From positions 1 through 22,257 of the forward strand of contig JAKZRK010000101.1 in assembly GCA_047518225.1 (NCBI GenBank): a DNA stretch of 22,257 nt, read 5' to 3'. The stretch comes from GCA-2731375 sp047518225 (GTDB taxonomy: Bacteria > Pseudomonadota > Alphaproteobacteria > GCA-2731375). The notes beneath the pieces are model-generated. The model saw nothing but the letters and a program-made list of their open reading frames with translations. It was not told where the DNA came from and made no database searches. The translations under genes were made by a program, and so were the position numbers. Shown piece after piece: positions 7,909 to 15,329 of the stretch. How positions within the stretch are numbered: the first letter of the stretch is position 1; each line of letters opens with the position of its first letter.

Positions 7909-9216
7909 CTATGCCGGCAATCGTATAATGGCGCGCAAACCGCCCTGGGGCGCCGTGTCCAGGATCACGTCGCCACCCTGATTGCGCACCGTATCCCGGG
8001 TAATGGCCAACCCCAGGCCGACCCCGCCGGTGCCCTGATTGCGGGAATTTTCCAGGCGGTAGAAGGGCCTGAAAGCTGCCTCGCGCTCGGCTTCGGGAAT
8101 GCCCGGTCCATCGTCATCGACGGTGATTTCGATCATCTCGCCATCCCGCCGGGCCGCCAGGGAACAATTTTCGGCATAGCGCTGGGCATTACCCAGAAGA
8201 TTACCCAGGCAGCGCTTTAAACTCATTGGCTGCAAGCGGCCCTGTAAATTGCCGTTGGCGGTGAATTCGACCACACCGCCATGACGCCTGGCATCCCCCA
8301 CCGCCTCGCCCAAAAGGGCATTCACGTCCGTTTCCACCGCCCGTTCACCAACCGTGCCACGGGCAAAGGCCAGGTAGCCTTCGATCATGCCCTCCATCTC
8401 GTCCACATCGCCCCGCATCTCGACCGCCGCCGGGACATCATGCAGCATGGCCAGTTCCAGCTTTAACCGTGTCAGGGGCGTCCGCAAATCATGACTGACG
8501 CCGGCCAGCATCTCGGTGCGTTGGCGGATATGGCGATCAAGCCGGTCGCGCATGCGCAGAAAGGCATCGCCGGCGCGCCGCACCTCCACCGCGCCCGAGG
8601 GTTTGAAATCCTCCACGTCCTGGCCCTGGCCAAAACGGTCGGCGGCATCCGCCAGACGCAGTATGGGGCGTACCTGATTGCGCAGAAACATGATGGCAAT
8701 CGCCAGCAGCAACAGTGAGGAGCCGACGATCCACGAGATCAATACTTCCAGCGCGGCGGAGGTAATGCGGTTGTGGGGCACCAATACCCGCAACACACCG
8801 CCCTCGAAGGCGACCTCGATCAAATAGTTTTTTTGTGCCAGCCGGTTTTCAATGGTGAAGGCCAATTCCAGCCCGTCGTCGATGGTACGGATCAATAACG
8901 CCTCCAGGGGCGAATTGGGCTGGGGCAAAGGCCCTGCCTTCAGGTTCTGTCCGGGGATCAGGGAAAAGCTCAAATTGAGGCGCAAATTGGCCGATTGCAG
9001 AATGTGGAAGCGTGCCAGGTCATCTTTGTCGCGGGTCAGCGCGGCAGCGACGAAACCAATATCCCCCGCCACGCTGCGGGCCAGGCGCCGGGTGACCGAG
9101 TCCAGATGGCGGTCATAAAATACCGCCGCGGCGACAAGCTGCAACAACACCACCGGCGCCACGACGATAATGATGGCGCGCCCAAAAAGACTTCTTGGCA
9201 ATAGATGCTTCAGCAT
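7909..9216 (-). CDS. EnvZ-like sensor histidine kinase
   Basis: A membrane sensor kinase (435 aa) that likely phosphorylates the response regulator encoded just before it. It has two transmembrane segments (about 13-33 and 157-178) enclosing a periplasmic domain of about 120 residues. A HAMP linker (about 179-231) follows. The dimerisation/phosphotransfer box is SHDLRTPLTRLKLEL with H242. The ATPase domain has the N box (NLLGNAQRYA), G1 (DDDGPGIPEAE) and G2 (GTGGVGLGLAI). The H-box wording and layout are those of EnvZ/OmpB-type kinases of alphaproteobacteria. The ATG at 9216 follows the regulator stop by 18 bases with a weak CGGAA. The input signal cannot be told from sequence. Confidence 0.93.
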   Translation of the reverse strand: MLKHLLPRSLFGRAIIIVVAPVVLLQLVAAAVFYDRHLDSVTRRLARSVAGDIGFVAAALTRDKDDLARFHILQSANLRLNLSFSLIPGQNLKAGPLPQPNSPLEALLIRTIDDGLELAFTIENRLAQKNYLIEVAFEGGVLRVLVPHNRITSAALEVLISWIVGSSLLLLAIAIMFLRNQVRPILRLADAADRFGQGQDVEDFKPSGAVEVRRAGDAFLRMRDRLDRHIRQRTEMLAGVSHDLRTPLTRLKLELAMLHDVPAAVEMRGDVDEMEGMIEGYLAFARGTVGERAVETDVNALLGEAVGDARRHGGVVEFTANGNLQGRLQPMSLKRCLGNLLGNAQRYAENCSLAARRDGEMIEITVDDDGPGIPEAEREAAFRPFYRLENSRNQGTGGVGLGLAITRDTVRNQGGDVILDTAPQGGLRAIIRLPA

Positions 9217-9234
9217 AATTCCGTAATGGCGTCG

Positions 9235-9915
9235 TTAATCCAACCAGAATACATAGCCCTGCCCCCACACCGTGCACAAATGACGCGGTTCTTTCGGGTC
9301 GTCTTCAATCTTGCGGCGCAGGCGGGTGATCTGCACATCGACGGCGCGTATATTGCCCGCGTCCGCTTGCGCCAATAAGGCCGCCCGGCCAATGGTAAGG
9401 CCGGGACTGCGGGCGAACAGGCGCAACATTTCCATCTCGCCGGACGTCAACCGAACTATTGCGCCTTCGCGCGACAGCTCACCCCGTTCCATATTAAAGC
9501 GGCAGGCGCCAAACGAAACCTCCGCCAGGTCCGCCGCCTTGGGACCCCCCCGGCGCAGAATCGCCTCTATCCGCAAGACCAATTCCCGGGGTTCAAACGG
9601 TTTCGCCAGATAGTCATCGGCGCCGACCTCCAGGCCGGCAATACGATCCTCCGCCTCGTTCATGGCGGTCAACAATAGAATGGGCAGATTGCTGGTGTGG
9701 CGGATATCCTTTGTCAGATCCAGCCCGCTTTCCCCCGGCATCATCAGATCCAGCACCAGCAGATCAAAACGCAGGCCCGACAAGGCGATCCTGGCTTCCG
9801 CCGCGCTGTTCGCCGTGGAAACGCGGAAACCGTATTCGCTGAGATAACGTTGCAACAAATCCCGCAGCCGATCATCATCATCGACAACCAGGATATGGAC
9901 GGCATCATCGCTCAT
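9235..9915 (-). CDS. petR: OmpR-family response regulator (PetR-like)
   Basis: A DNA-binding response regulator (226 aa). The receiver domain starts HILVVDDDDRLRDLL, with the acidic pocket at D12/D13 and the phosphoacceptor D56 in LLVLDLMMPGESG. The conserved Thr (LLLTAMNE) and Lys (YLAKPFEP) follow. The C-terminal winged helix ends RAVDVQITRLRRKIEDDP and GQGYVFW, as in OmpR. AGAGGA lies just before the ATG at 9915. Position between a MarR-type regulator and an EnvZ-like kinase matches the petP-petR pair described in Rhodobacter capsulatus, so I use that symbol. The kinase is the obvious partner. Confidence 0.88.
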   Translation of the reverse strand: MSDDAVHILVVDDDDRLRDLLQRYLSEYGFRVSTANSAAEARIALSGLRFDLLVLDLMMPGESGLDLTKDIRHTSNLPILLLTAMNEAEDRIAGLEVGADDYLAKPFEPRELVLRIEAILRRGGPKAADLAEVSFGACRFNMERGELSREGAIVRLTSGEMEMLRLFARSPGLTIGRAALLAQADAGNIRAVDVQITRLRRKIEDDPKEPRHLCTVWGQGYVFWLD

Positions 9916-9925
9916 CCGAATTCCT

Positions 9926-10492
9926 CTAGGAACGCTTCACCGCCTTCAAGACCGCCGCCTGCTCCTCCGTATTCAAAAGACCCGCCAACACCTTTCGATA
10001 GCCGGCCACGGCCTCGGGGCCCGCTTCATGATAGGCTTTCGCCACGCGGGCTTTTTGCGGTCCGGACAGCTCCGCGAACAGGGTTTCACCCTTCCCGGTC
10101 AAGTACAGCAACCGCTGGCGCCGGTCCCGGCTACCCGTTTCCTGGCGCACGAACTGTTCCGCCACCAGCTGGCTCAAAACCCGGCTCAGGCTCTGCTTGG
10201 TCACTTTCAGAATGGCCAGCAACGCCGCCACGGTCATGCCGGGATTGCGGCCGACAAAATGCACCACGCGATGATGGGCGCGGCCAAAGCCATGGATTTT
10301 AAGAATTTCGTCCGGGTCGGAAGTGAAATCGCGATAGGCGTAAAACAGCATTTCGATGCCCTGGATCAGTTCCCGGTCGCTCAGGAACGATAGGTCGGCA
10401 TCGCCGGTGCCAATATTGTTGCCACCCACGTTGAATTCGACGCCACCATCCGGCTTGGCGTCTGATCCTGGATCTGTGGAGATATCAGACAT
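9926..10492 (-). CDS. petP: MarR-family transcriptional regulator (PetP-like)
   Basis: A winged-helix regulator (188 aa from the chosen start). The core reads MTVAALLAILKVTKQSLSRV, then a wing with RQETGSRDRRQRLLYLT, the MarR DNA-recognition layout with the DRR(Q/S)R signature. An unstructured, Gly- and Asp-rich stretch of about 30 residues precedes it. An in-frame ATG at 10531 would add 13 residues (MSAPLTHFVYYLV). I prefer 10492 because 10531 lies inside an inverted repeat likely to be an operator. Neither start has a clear ribosome binding site. The gene leads the three-gene unit with the response regulator and kinase and is divergent from ilvE. Either ATG could be the true start. Confidence 0.85.
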   Translation of the reverse strand: MSDISTDPGSDAKPDGGVEFNVGGNNIGTGDADLSFLSDRELIQGIEMLFYAYRDFTSDPDEILKIHGFGRAHHRVVHFVGRNPGMTVAALLAILKVTKQSLSRVLSQLVAEQFVRQETGSRDRRQRLLYLTGKGETLFAELSGPQKARVAKAYHEAGPEAVAGYRKVLAGLLNTEEQAAVLKAVKRS

Positions 10493-10521
10493 GACAAGAT
10501 AGTACACGAAATGCGTCAACG

Positions 10522-10547
10522 GTGCTGACATTCATTTTGGTCAGCAC
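10522..10547. promoter_or_regulatory. Inverted repeat between petP-like gene and ilvE, candidate operator
   Basis: GTGCTGAC (10522-10529) is exactly mirrored by GTCAGCAC (10540-10547) across a 10-base spacer. Half-site centres are 18 bases apart, close to two helical turns, which suits a dimeric winged-helix protein. It lies in the divergent promoter region just upstream of the ilvE -35 element. Autoregulation by the adjacent MarR-type protein, with control of ilvE, is the simplest reading. Binding is inferred, not shown. Confidence 0.5.
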
Positions 10548-10549
10548 TA

Positions 10550-10577
10550 TTGACATATATTTTTTAGATGTTACGTT
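10550..10577 (+). promoter_or_regulatory. Probable ilvE promoter
   Basis: A perfect -35 hexamer TTGACA (10550-10555) is followed after 16 bases by TACGTT (10572-10577), a poor -10. The stretch between is unusually A+T rich (TATATTTTTTAG) for this genome. The inverted repeat at 10522-10547 ends just before the -35, a place where a bound regulator could repress or activate. The gene has a strong ribosome binding site, GGAGG at 10608-10612, eight bases before the ATG. Confidence 0.45.
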
Positions 10578-10620
10578 TACGCCATCAAACACGCAATAAT
10601 TAGTCCCGGAGGCCCCCATC

Positions 10621-11505
10621 ATGGCAACAATCTCATACGATAAGTTAGAAGGTAGCATTTGGTACAATGGCGAAATGATGCCGTGGGAAAATGCCCAGGT
10701 CCATGTACTGACCCATGGTTTGCATTATGCCTCCTCGGTGTTCGAGGGTGAGCGGGTCTATGAAGGGGAAATATTCAAGCTGGAGGAACATACGGAGCGG
10801 TTGTTGAATTCCGCGCGCCTGCTGGATTTCGAAATCCCCTACAGTGATGAAGAGATCAATGCCGCCTGCCGGGAAACAGTGTTGATGAACAACATCTCCG
10901 ATGGCTATGTCCGGCCCGTGTCTTGGCGCGGCTCTGAAATGATGGGGGTTTCCGCCCAGGCGAACCGCATCAATCTGTCAATCGCGGTCTGGCAATGGCC
11001 GTCCTATTTCGACCCTGAAGCCCGGACGGTGGGCATCAAGTTGAAGATGACCGATTGGCGCCGGCCCGATCCCCGCACCGCACCCGTGCATTCCAAAGCC
11101 GCCGGCCTGTACATGATCTGCACCCTGTCCAAGCATGCGGCGGAGGCCGAGGGTTATGACGATGCCCTGATGCTGGACTGGCGGGGCCGGGTGGCGGAAA
11201 GCACCGGCGCGAACATCTTTTTTGTCATGGATGGCAAATTGCATACCCCCACTCCGGATTGCTTCCTGGATGGCATCACCCGGCGCACGGTCATTGACCT
11301 GGCCAAGGCCCGCGGCATCGAAGTGATCGAACGGGTGATCATGCCGGAGGAAATGGCCCAGGCCACGGAATGCCTGTTGACCGGCACCGCGGCCGAGGTC
11401 ACGCCCGTCGGGGTGATCGACGACTACCGCTTCAAGCCGGGCGCGATCACCGCGCAACTGATCGAAGACTTCGATAATCTGGTGCACCGCCGCGCGGCCG
11501 CCTAG
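10621..11505 (+). CDS. ilvE: Branched-chain amino acid aminotransferase
   Basis: A PLP-dependent class IV aminotransferase (294 aa) that interconverts Leu, Ile and Val with their 2-oxo acids in the cytoplasm. The N-terminal marks are IWYNGEMMPW and HVLTHGLHYASSVFEGERVY. The PLP lysine is K159 in PVHSKAAGLYM, the same number as in E. coli IlvE. The family signature follows: ALMLDWRGRVAESTGANIFF, and then TPTPDCFLDGITRRTVIDLA. Length is that of bacterial IlvE. It is a single-gene transcript: its own promoter lies upstream and a strong terminator follows the stop by 23 bases. A second class IV aminotransferase lies at 15330-16256, and this one is the better IlvE match. Confidence 0.93.
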   Translation: MATISYDKLEGSIWYNGEMMPWENAQVHVLTHGLHYASSVFEGERVYEGEIFKLEEHTERLLNSARLLDFEIPYSDEEINAACRETVLMNNISDGYVRPVSWRGSEMMGVSAQANRINLSIAVWQWPSYFDPEARTVGIKLKMTDWRRPDPRTAPVHSKAAGLYMICTLSKHAAEAEGYDDALMLDWRGRVAESTGANIFFVMDGKLHTPTPDCFLDGITRRTVIDLAKARGIEVIERVIMPEEMAQATECLLTGTAAEVTPVGVIDDYRFKPGAITAQLIEDFDNLVHRRAAA

Positions 11506-11528
11506 TTGACAACACCATACGTCCGATT

Positions 11529-11555
11529 AACGGCGGCTTTCGAGCCGCCGTTTTT
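11529..11555 (+). terminator. Intrinsic terminator of ilvE
   Basis: AACGGCGGCT (11529-11538) pairs perfectly with AGCCGCCGTT (11543-11552) around a TTCG tetraloop, and the T run extends to 11555. The stem, a stable UUCG loop and the U tail form a textbook intrinsic terminator. Read from the other strand the stem is equally strong but lacks a good T tail, so it serves mainly ilvE. The convergent protease gene ends 20 bases further on. Confidence 0.92.
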
Positions 11556-11575
11556 CGTTCGTGTATTGCGGGTTT

Positions 11576-12433
11576 TTAAAGGCCGTACCGCGCCCAATGG
11601 GCCCGCACTTCGGCGGTCGCCAACAGATCACTGGCCAGGTTCATGGATGAAAGTTGAGAGGCCAGTCCCAGGCGCCGTTGCAGCCAGCTTTTCCCGGCCC
11701 CGATCACCGGCAGGCGTACCTTGTCGCCGAATTTTTGCCGCATCACGGCCTTCAGATCACCGATACCATCGGTCAGCCCCAGGTCTTGCGCCTTGGCCCC
11801 GGTCCAGAATTCACCGGAGAACAATTTTCGCTCGCCTGCTTTCAAACGGCCCTCGCGGCGCGTACGCACGTGTTTTTTAAAGGCGTCATGGATTTCCTTT
11901 TGCAGCGCGCCCAGGCGTTTCAGGTCATCCTCCGCCACGGGCGAAAAGGGATCCAGCAGGCTTTTCTTATCGCCGGAGGTATAAAGACGGCGTTCCACCC
12001 CTAACTTTTCCATCGCGCCTTCAAAACCAAAGGTCGCGGCGATGACCCCGATGGAGCCGATGATGGAGATTTCGGCGGCATAGATTTCATCCCCCGCGCA
12101 GGCGATCCAATAGCCGCCCGACGCCGCCACATCCTCGCAAAAGACATATACGGGCAGTTTCTTCTCGTCCGCCAACAGGCGAATACGGTCATGCACCAGG
12201 GCCGATTGCACGGGCGAGCCACCCGGCGAATTGATCGACAGGGCCACCGCCCTGGCCCCCTTCATGGCGAAGGCCCGTTCCAACGGTTCGGCCAAGGACG
12301 ACAGGTTGACCGCCGGCCGCAGGGACGAGCCTTGGGCCGCGATAACGCCGTACAAGCGCACCACCGGCACCAAGGGTACCCGTTTACGCAGCGCCTTGAT
12401 GGGCAGGCGGCTGAGAATTCTATCCATGTTCAT
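11576..12433 (-). CDS. sppA: SppA/S49-family signal peptide peptidase
   Basis: A serine protease (285 aa from the chosen start) of the short SppA type, with a Ser-Lys dyad. The nucleophile is S105 in EDVAASGGYWIACAGD and the general base is K157 in YTSGDKKSLLDPF. Family marks include LSINSPGGSP at the oxyanion site and ISIIGSIGVI. Family members cut leftover signal peptides or membrane protein fragments. The N-terminus here has only a weakly hydrophobic stretch (VPLVPVVRLYGVIAA), so membrane attachment is uncertain. An upstream TTG at 12481 would add 16 residues rich in Ala and Pro and is unlikely. ATG codons at 12433 and 12427 are both possible, neither with a ribosome binding site. It is convergent with ilvE and divergent from the monooxygenase. 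Confidence 0.88.
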   Translation of the reverse strand: MNMDRILSRLPIKALRKRVPLVPVVRLYGVIAAQGSSLRPAVNLSSLAEPLERAFAMKGARAVALSINSPGGSPVQSALVHDRIRLLADEKKLPVYVFCEDVAASGGYWIACAGDEIYAAEISIIGSIGVIAATFGFEGAMEKLGVERRLYTSGDKKSLLDPFSPVAEDDLKRLGALQKEIHDAFKKHVRTRREGRLKAGERKLFSGEFWTGAKAQDLGLTDGIGDLKAVMRQKFGDKVRLPVIGAGKSWLQRRLGLASQLSSMNLASDLLATAEVRAHWARYGL

Positions 12434-12565
12434 AGGCGCAAGATGGGCTGTCGCCGGGCCCGGCGCAAGGGCCGGATTCAAGATAAATGCCGTGAACTTG
12501 TTGCCCCGCCCCCACTGGCATAGGCTGCTACCGCGGTGATGCTTCCAGGCGGCCGGAAAGTAAAA

Positions 12566-13744
12566 ATGAAAAAAATCCTCATCGTCGGCGGCGGCATTGG
12601 CGGCATGACCGCCGCGGCCTGTCTTTTAAAGGCCGGCTTCCACGTGGATGTCTTCGAACAGGCCCCAAAACTTGGCGAGGTTGGCGCCGGCATCCAGTTG
12701 AGCGCCAACCCCATGCGGGTGCTGCGTCATTTGGGGCTAGTGGCGGAACTGGAACAGGCTGGCGTACGTCCCGCCTCTTATCAATTCAAGATGTTTGACA
12801 CCGGTGAATTGCTACAGGAAATTCCCCTGGGCAATGGCTATGTGGATCGCCACGGCGTGCCGTACCTATCTGTACACCGGGCCGATCTGCTGGATGCCCT
12901 GATCGGCGCGGTGCACGCATTAAGGGCCGATGCGGTCACCTTGAACGCCATGGCCAGGGATTTTTCCGAGGATCAAAACGGCGTCACCCTGCATTTCCAG
13001 GACGGCGGCGAGGCCCGCGGCGATGTCTTGATCGGGGCCGATGGCATCAGATCCATGGTGCGGGAAAAAATCCTGGGGCAAACTGCGGTGCATTACACCG
13101 GCGATCAATCCTGGCGCATCCTGGTGCCGGCGGATCGCCTCAAGGCGGAAATGCGCCCCGATACGGTGAACATCTGTGTCGGTCCCGGCAAGCATGGGGT
13201 GGTCTATCCCATCCGCCGCGATGGCCTGGTCAACATGGTTGGCTGTGTGGAGTACGAGACCTGGGACGACGAGAGCTGGACCGCGCGGCGGCCCTGGGCC
13301 GAGATGAAGGCGGACTTCGCCGGCTGGCATGACAACATCCAGGCGATCATCGATAACGCGGACAAGGATCAATGTTTCCGCTGGGCCATGAACAACCGGC
13401 CCCCGGCGGAGAATTGGCGTACGGCGCGCACCACCCTGCTGGGCGATGCGGCCCATCCCTCCCTGCCCTATATGGCCCAGGGCGGCGCCATGGCGATCGA
13501 GGACGGCGCCGTCATCGCCCGGGCCTTGACGCAAGAGACGGACGTGGGCGAGGCCCTGGAACTCTATCAGCGCAACCGGTTGGAGCGCACGGCCCGGATT
13601 GTCAATGAATCCTCCGCCAACCGCAATATGTTCCACCTGCCCAGCGAAGCGGCCCTGCGCCAGGCCTTCGCCCAGCGCGACATGAACGCCGAGCGCACGG
13701 CCTGGCTGTTTTCTTACGATCCCATGACGGTGGAACTGCGCTGA
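12566..13744 (+). CDS. FAD-dependent monooxygenase (salicylate hydroxylase-like)
   Basis: A group A flavoprotein monooxygenase (392 aa) that would use NAD(P)H and O2 to hydroxylate an aromatic or related ring. The FAD motif is GGGIGG (residues 8-13) in MKKILIVGGGIGGMTAAACL. The DG motif is VLIGADGIRSMVR, and the GD motif with the riboflavin-contacting stretch is LLGDAAHPSLPYMAQGGA. The pattern is that of salicylate 1-hydroxylase and 6-hydroxynicotinate 3-monooxygenase, but the substrate cannot be read. The ATG at 12566 is preceded by CGGAAAG. A GTG 10 codons upstream is less likely. It is probably cotranscribed with the crotonase gene 17 bases downstream. Confidence 0.9.
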   Translation: MKKILIVGGGIGGMTAAACLLKAGFHVDVFEQAPKLGEVGAGIQLSANPMRVLRHLGLVAELEQAGVRPASYQFKMFDTGELLQEIPLGNGYVDRHGVPYLSVHRADLLDALIGAVHALRADAVTLNAMARDFSEDQNGVTLHFQDGGEARGDVLIGADGIRSMVREKILGQTAVHYTGDQSWRILVPADRLKAEMRPDTVNICVGPGKHGVVYPIRRDGLVNMVGCVEYETWDDESWTARRPWAEMKADFAGWHDNIQAIIDNADKDQCFRWAMNNRPPAENWRTARTTLLGDAAHPSLPYMAQGGAMAIEDGAVIARALTQETDVGEALELYQRNRLERTARIVNESSANRNMFHLPSEAALRQAFAQRDMNAERTAWLFSYDPMTVELR

Positions 13745-13761
13745 GAGCAAGGGAGAAAGCA

Positions 13762-14532
13762 ATGAGCCTGTACATTGAACAAGACGGCCCCGTCACCACG
13801 GTGACCATCAATCGGCTGCAAGCCCGAAATGCCGTGGACCCGGAGACGGCCCTGGCATTGCGCGCGGCATTCAAGGACTTCGATGGCGATGACAGCCAAT
13901 CCGTCGCCATCCTGACCGGCGCGGGCGGCGCCTTTTGCGCCGGCTATGATTTGAAGGTCGCGGCACGGGGGGGCAGCGGCACCGATTGGCGACCGGACGA
14001 GGAGGGCCCCATGGGTCCAACCCGCATGCTGCTATCGAAACCGGTCATCGCGGCGGTGGAGGGCCATGCGGTCGCCAGCGGGCTGGAACTGGCCCTGTGG
14101 TGCGATTTGCGGGTGGCCTCGGCGACCGCCGTTTTTGGCGTCTATTGCCGCCGCTGGGGGGTGCCCCTGATCGACGGCGGCACCGTCCGCCTGCCCCGCC
14201 TGATCGGCCATAGCCGCGCCCTGGACATGATCCTGACGGGCCGAGGCGTGGAGGCGGAAGAGGCCCACGCCATCGGCCTGGCCAACCGCCTGGTTGCCGC
14301 CGGCCAGGCCCTGGCGGCGGCCCATGAACTGGCCCGCCAAATCGCCAGGTTCCCGCAAAGCTGCCTGCAGGTCGACCGCCGCTCCTCCTATCAGCAATGG
14401 AGCCTGGATATCCCGGAGGCCTTAGTCAACGAAGGCAAAGGCGGCCAGGACCTCGACATGGCGGAAATTCAAGCAGGTGCCGCCCGCTTCGCCGCCGGCA
14501 AGGGCCGTGGCGGTGATTTCGGCAGTATTTGA
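13762..14532 (+). CDS. Crotonase-fold (enoyl-CoA hydratase/isomerase family) protein
   Basis: A CoA-thioester enzyme (256 aa) of the crotonase family. The oxyanion-hole regions are GAFCAGYDLK (residues 56-65) and EGHAVASGLELALWCDL (100-116). One catalytic acid of true hydratases is kept, E109. The position of the second (Glu164 of rat enoyl-CoA hydratase, in FGQPE) is C129 here, in FGVYCRRWGVPLIDGG. A standard syn-hydratase mechanism is therefore doubtful, and isomerase, hydrolase or lyase chemistry is possible. GGGAGAAAG (13751-13759) precedes the ATG. The gene follows the monooxygenase and may act on the CoA ester of a downstream product. Confidence 0.88.
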   Translation: MSLYIEQDGPVTTVTINRLQARNAVDPETALALRAAFKDFDGDDSQSVAILTGAGGAFCAGYDLKVAARGGSGTDWRPDEEGPMGPTRMLLSKPVIAAVEGHAVASGLELALWCDLRVASATAVFGVYCRRWGVPLIDGGTVRLPRLIGHSRALDMILTGRGVEAEEAHAIGLANRLVAAGQALAAAHELARQIARFPQSCLQVDRRSSYQQWSLDIPEALVNEGKGGQDLDMAEIQAGAARFAAGKGRGGDFGSI

Positions 14533-14547
14533 TATTGATATTTGTGA

Positions 14548-14578
14548 TTGGAAAAAAACATGGTGAAACCACCATAAT
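14548..14578 (+). promoter_or_regulatory. Possible toxin-antitoxin promoter with embedded palindrome
   Basis: ATGGTG (14560-14565) and CACCAT (14570-14575) form a perfect inverted repeat with a 4-base spacer. It lies between a weak -35 (TTGGAA, 14548-14553) and a good -10 (CATAAT, 14573-14578), with a long 19-base gap. A palindrome over the promoter suits autoregulation by the helix-turn-helix antitoxin encoded downstream. The same palindrome contains an ATG in frame with the toxin that runs into a TAA after five codons. Confidence 0.4.
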
Positions 14579-14583
14579 ACGAG

Positions 14584-14952
14584 ATAGAACAAAGGAAACC
14601 GAGGCTCGTTGAGTGGGTTGCATCCAGTAAGGATGACATCAAATCGTTTCCCGATGACGTTCAGGACCATATCGGCTATGCGCTACATCAAGCACAAATT
14701 GGCACAAAGCATCCCGACGCCAAAGCCTTCAAGGGACAAGGTTCCGGCGTTCTGGAAGTGGTGTCGCGATATGTTGGCGATACTTATCGAGCCGTCTATA
14801 CGGTCCGATTCAGGAAAGCGATCTACGTACTTCACGCTTTCCAAAAGAAATCCAGGAAGGGCATCAAAACGCCCAAACAGGACGTGGATTTAGTGGCAAA
14901 ACGGCTCAAAGCCGCACAAGAACATTACGAGGCAAATTATGGCAAAGAGTAA
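14584..14952 (+). CDS. higB: HigB/RelE-superfamily (Gp49-like) toxin frame lacking a canonical start codon
   Basis: The frame is open from 14578 to 14952 and reads as a full-length phage-derived Gp49-like toxin of the RelE/HigB superfamily. Marks in order are VEWVASSKDDIKSFPDDVQ, YALHQAQIGTKHPDAKAFKG, VGDTYRAVYTVRF and VLHAFQKKSRKGIKTPKQD. These proteins are usually mRNA-cutting toxins of about 105-125 residues. No ATG, GTG or TTG lies in frame before a GTG at 14758, which would drop the first half of the domain. The coordinates given start at an ATA (14584, giving 122 aa), the place where homologues would begin. An ATG at 14560 is in frame but blocked by TAA at 14575-14577. The gene is either a start-codon mutant or uses an unusual start. 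It overlaps the antitoxin gene by 14 bases. Confidence 0.7.
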   Translation: MEQRKPRLVEWVASSKDDIKSFPDDVQDHIGYALHQAQIGTKHPDAKAFKGQGSGVLEVVSRYVGDTYRAVYTVRFRKAIYVLHAFQKKSRKGIKTPKQDVDLVAKRLKAAQEHYEANYGKE

Positions 14953-15286
14953 ACCCCCGGCAAGCGGCGACGTGAAGGTTGAGCGTGGCAGTGGCAATGT
15001 CTTTGCCGACCTCGGGCGTCCCGATGCCGACACGCATCTTCTCAAAGCGGAACTTGTAGATAAAATCGCCGAAATTATACGCCGGCGCAAATTGAACCAA
15101 AGCCAGGCCGCAAAATTGCTCGGGCTGTCCCAGCCCGATATATCCCGCCTGCTTCGGGGTAATTTTCGCGATTTCTCCATTGACCGCTTGTTGCGGCTTC
15201 TCATGGCGCTGGGCCGGGACGTGGACATCGTCATCCGCAAACCGAAAAATCGCCGTGCGGCCCGCATGACCGTAGAGGCCGCCTAA
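14939..15286 (+). CDS. higA: XRE-family helix-turn-helix antitoxin (HigA-like)
   Basis: A small DNA-binding protein (115 aa) that likely neutralises the toxin encoded just upstream and represses their shared promoter. The N-terminal 38 residues are polar, with the recurring SGNVFADLGRPDADTHLLKA segment of this antitoxin group. The XRE helix-turn-helix spans about 39-95, with NQSQAAKLLGLSQPDISRLL as the core. The toxin-first order and overlap with the toxin gene are typical of HigBA systems. ACGAGG precedes the ATG at 14939 by six bases. The antitoxin is intact although the toxin start is not. Confidence 0.85.
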   Translation: MAKSKPPASGDVKVERGSGNVFADLGRPDADTHLLKAELVDKIAEIIRRRKLNQSQAAKLLGLSQPDISRLLRGNFRDFSIDRLLRLLMALGRDVDIVIRKPKNRRAARMTVEAA

Positions 15287-15329
15287 TCTCGCGCCGACGT
15301 AGGAGAGGCAACCACCAATCGTAAAATCA

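Noticed and set aside
12498..12526. Possible promoter TTGCCC-17-TAGGCT before the monooxygenase
   Set aside because: Spacing is right but both hexamers are too far from consensus to claim.
14609..14893. A 94-codon plus-strand frame from TTG 14609
   Set aside because: It is out of frame with, and wholly inside, the toxin frame, which has clear homology; this frame has none.
14758..14952. A 64-codon gene starting at GTG 14758
   Set aside because: It is only the second half of the toxin; the homology continues upstream to about 14584, so this is not a separate gene.
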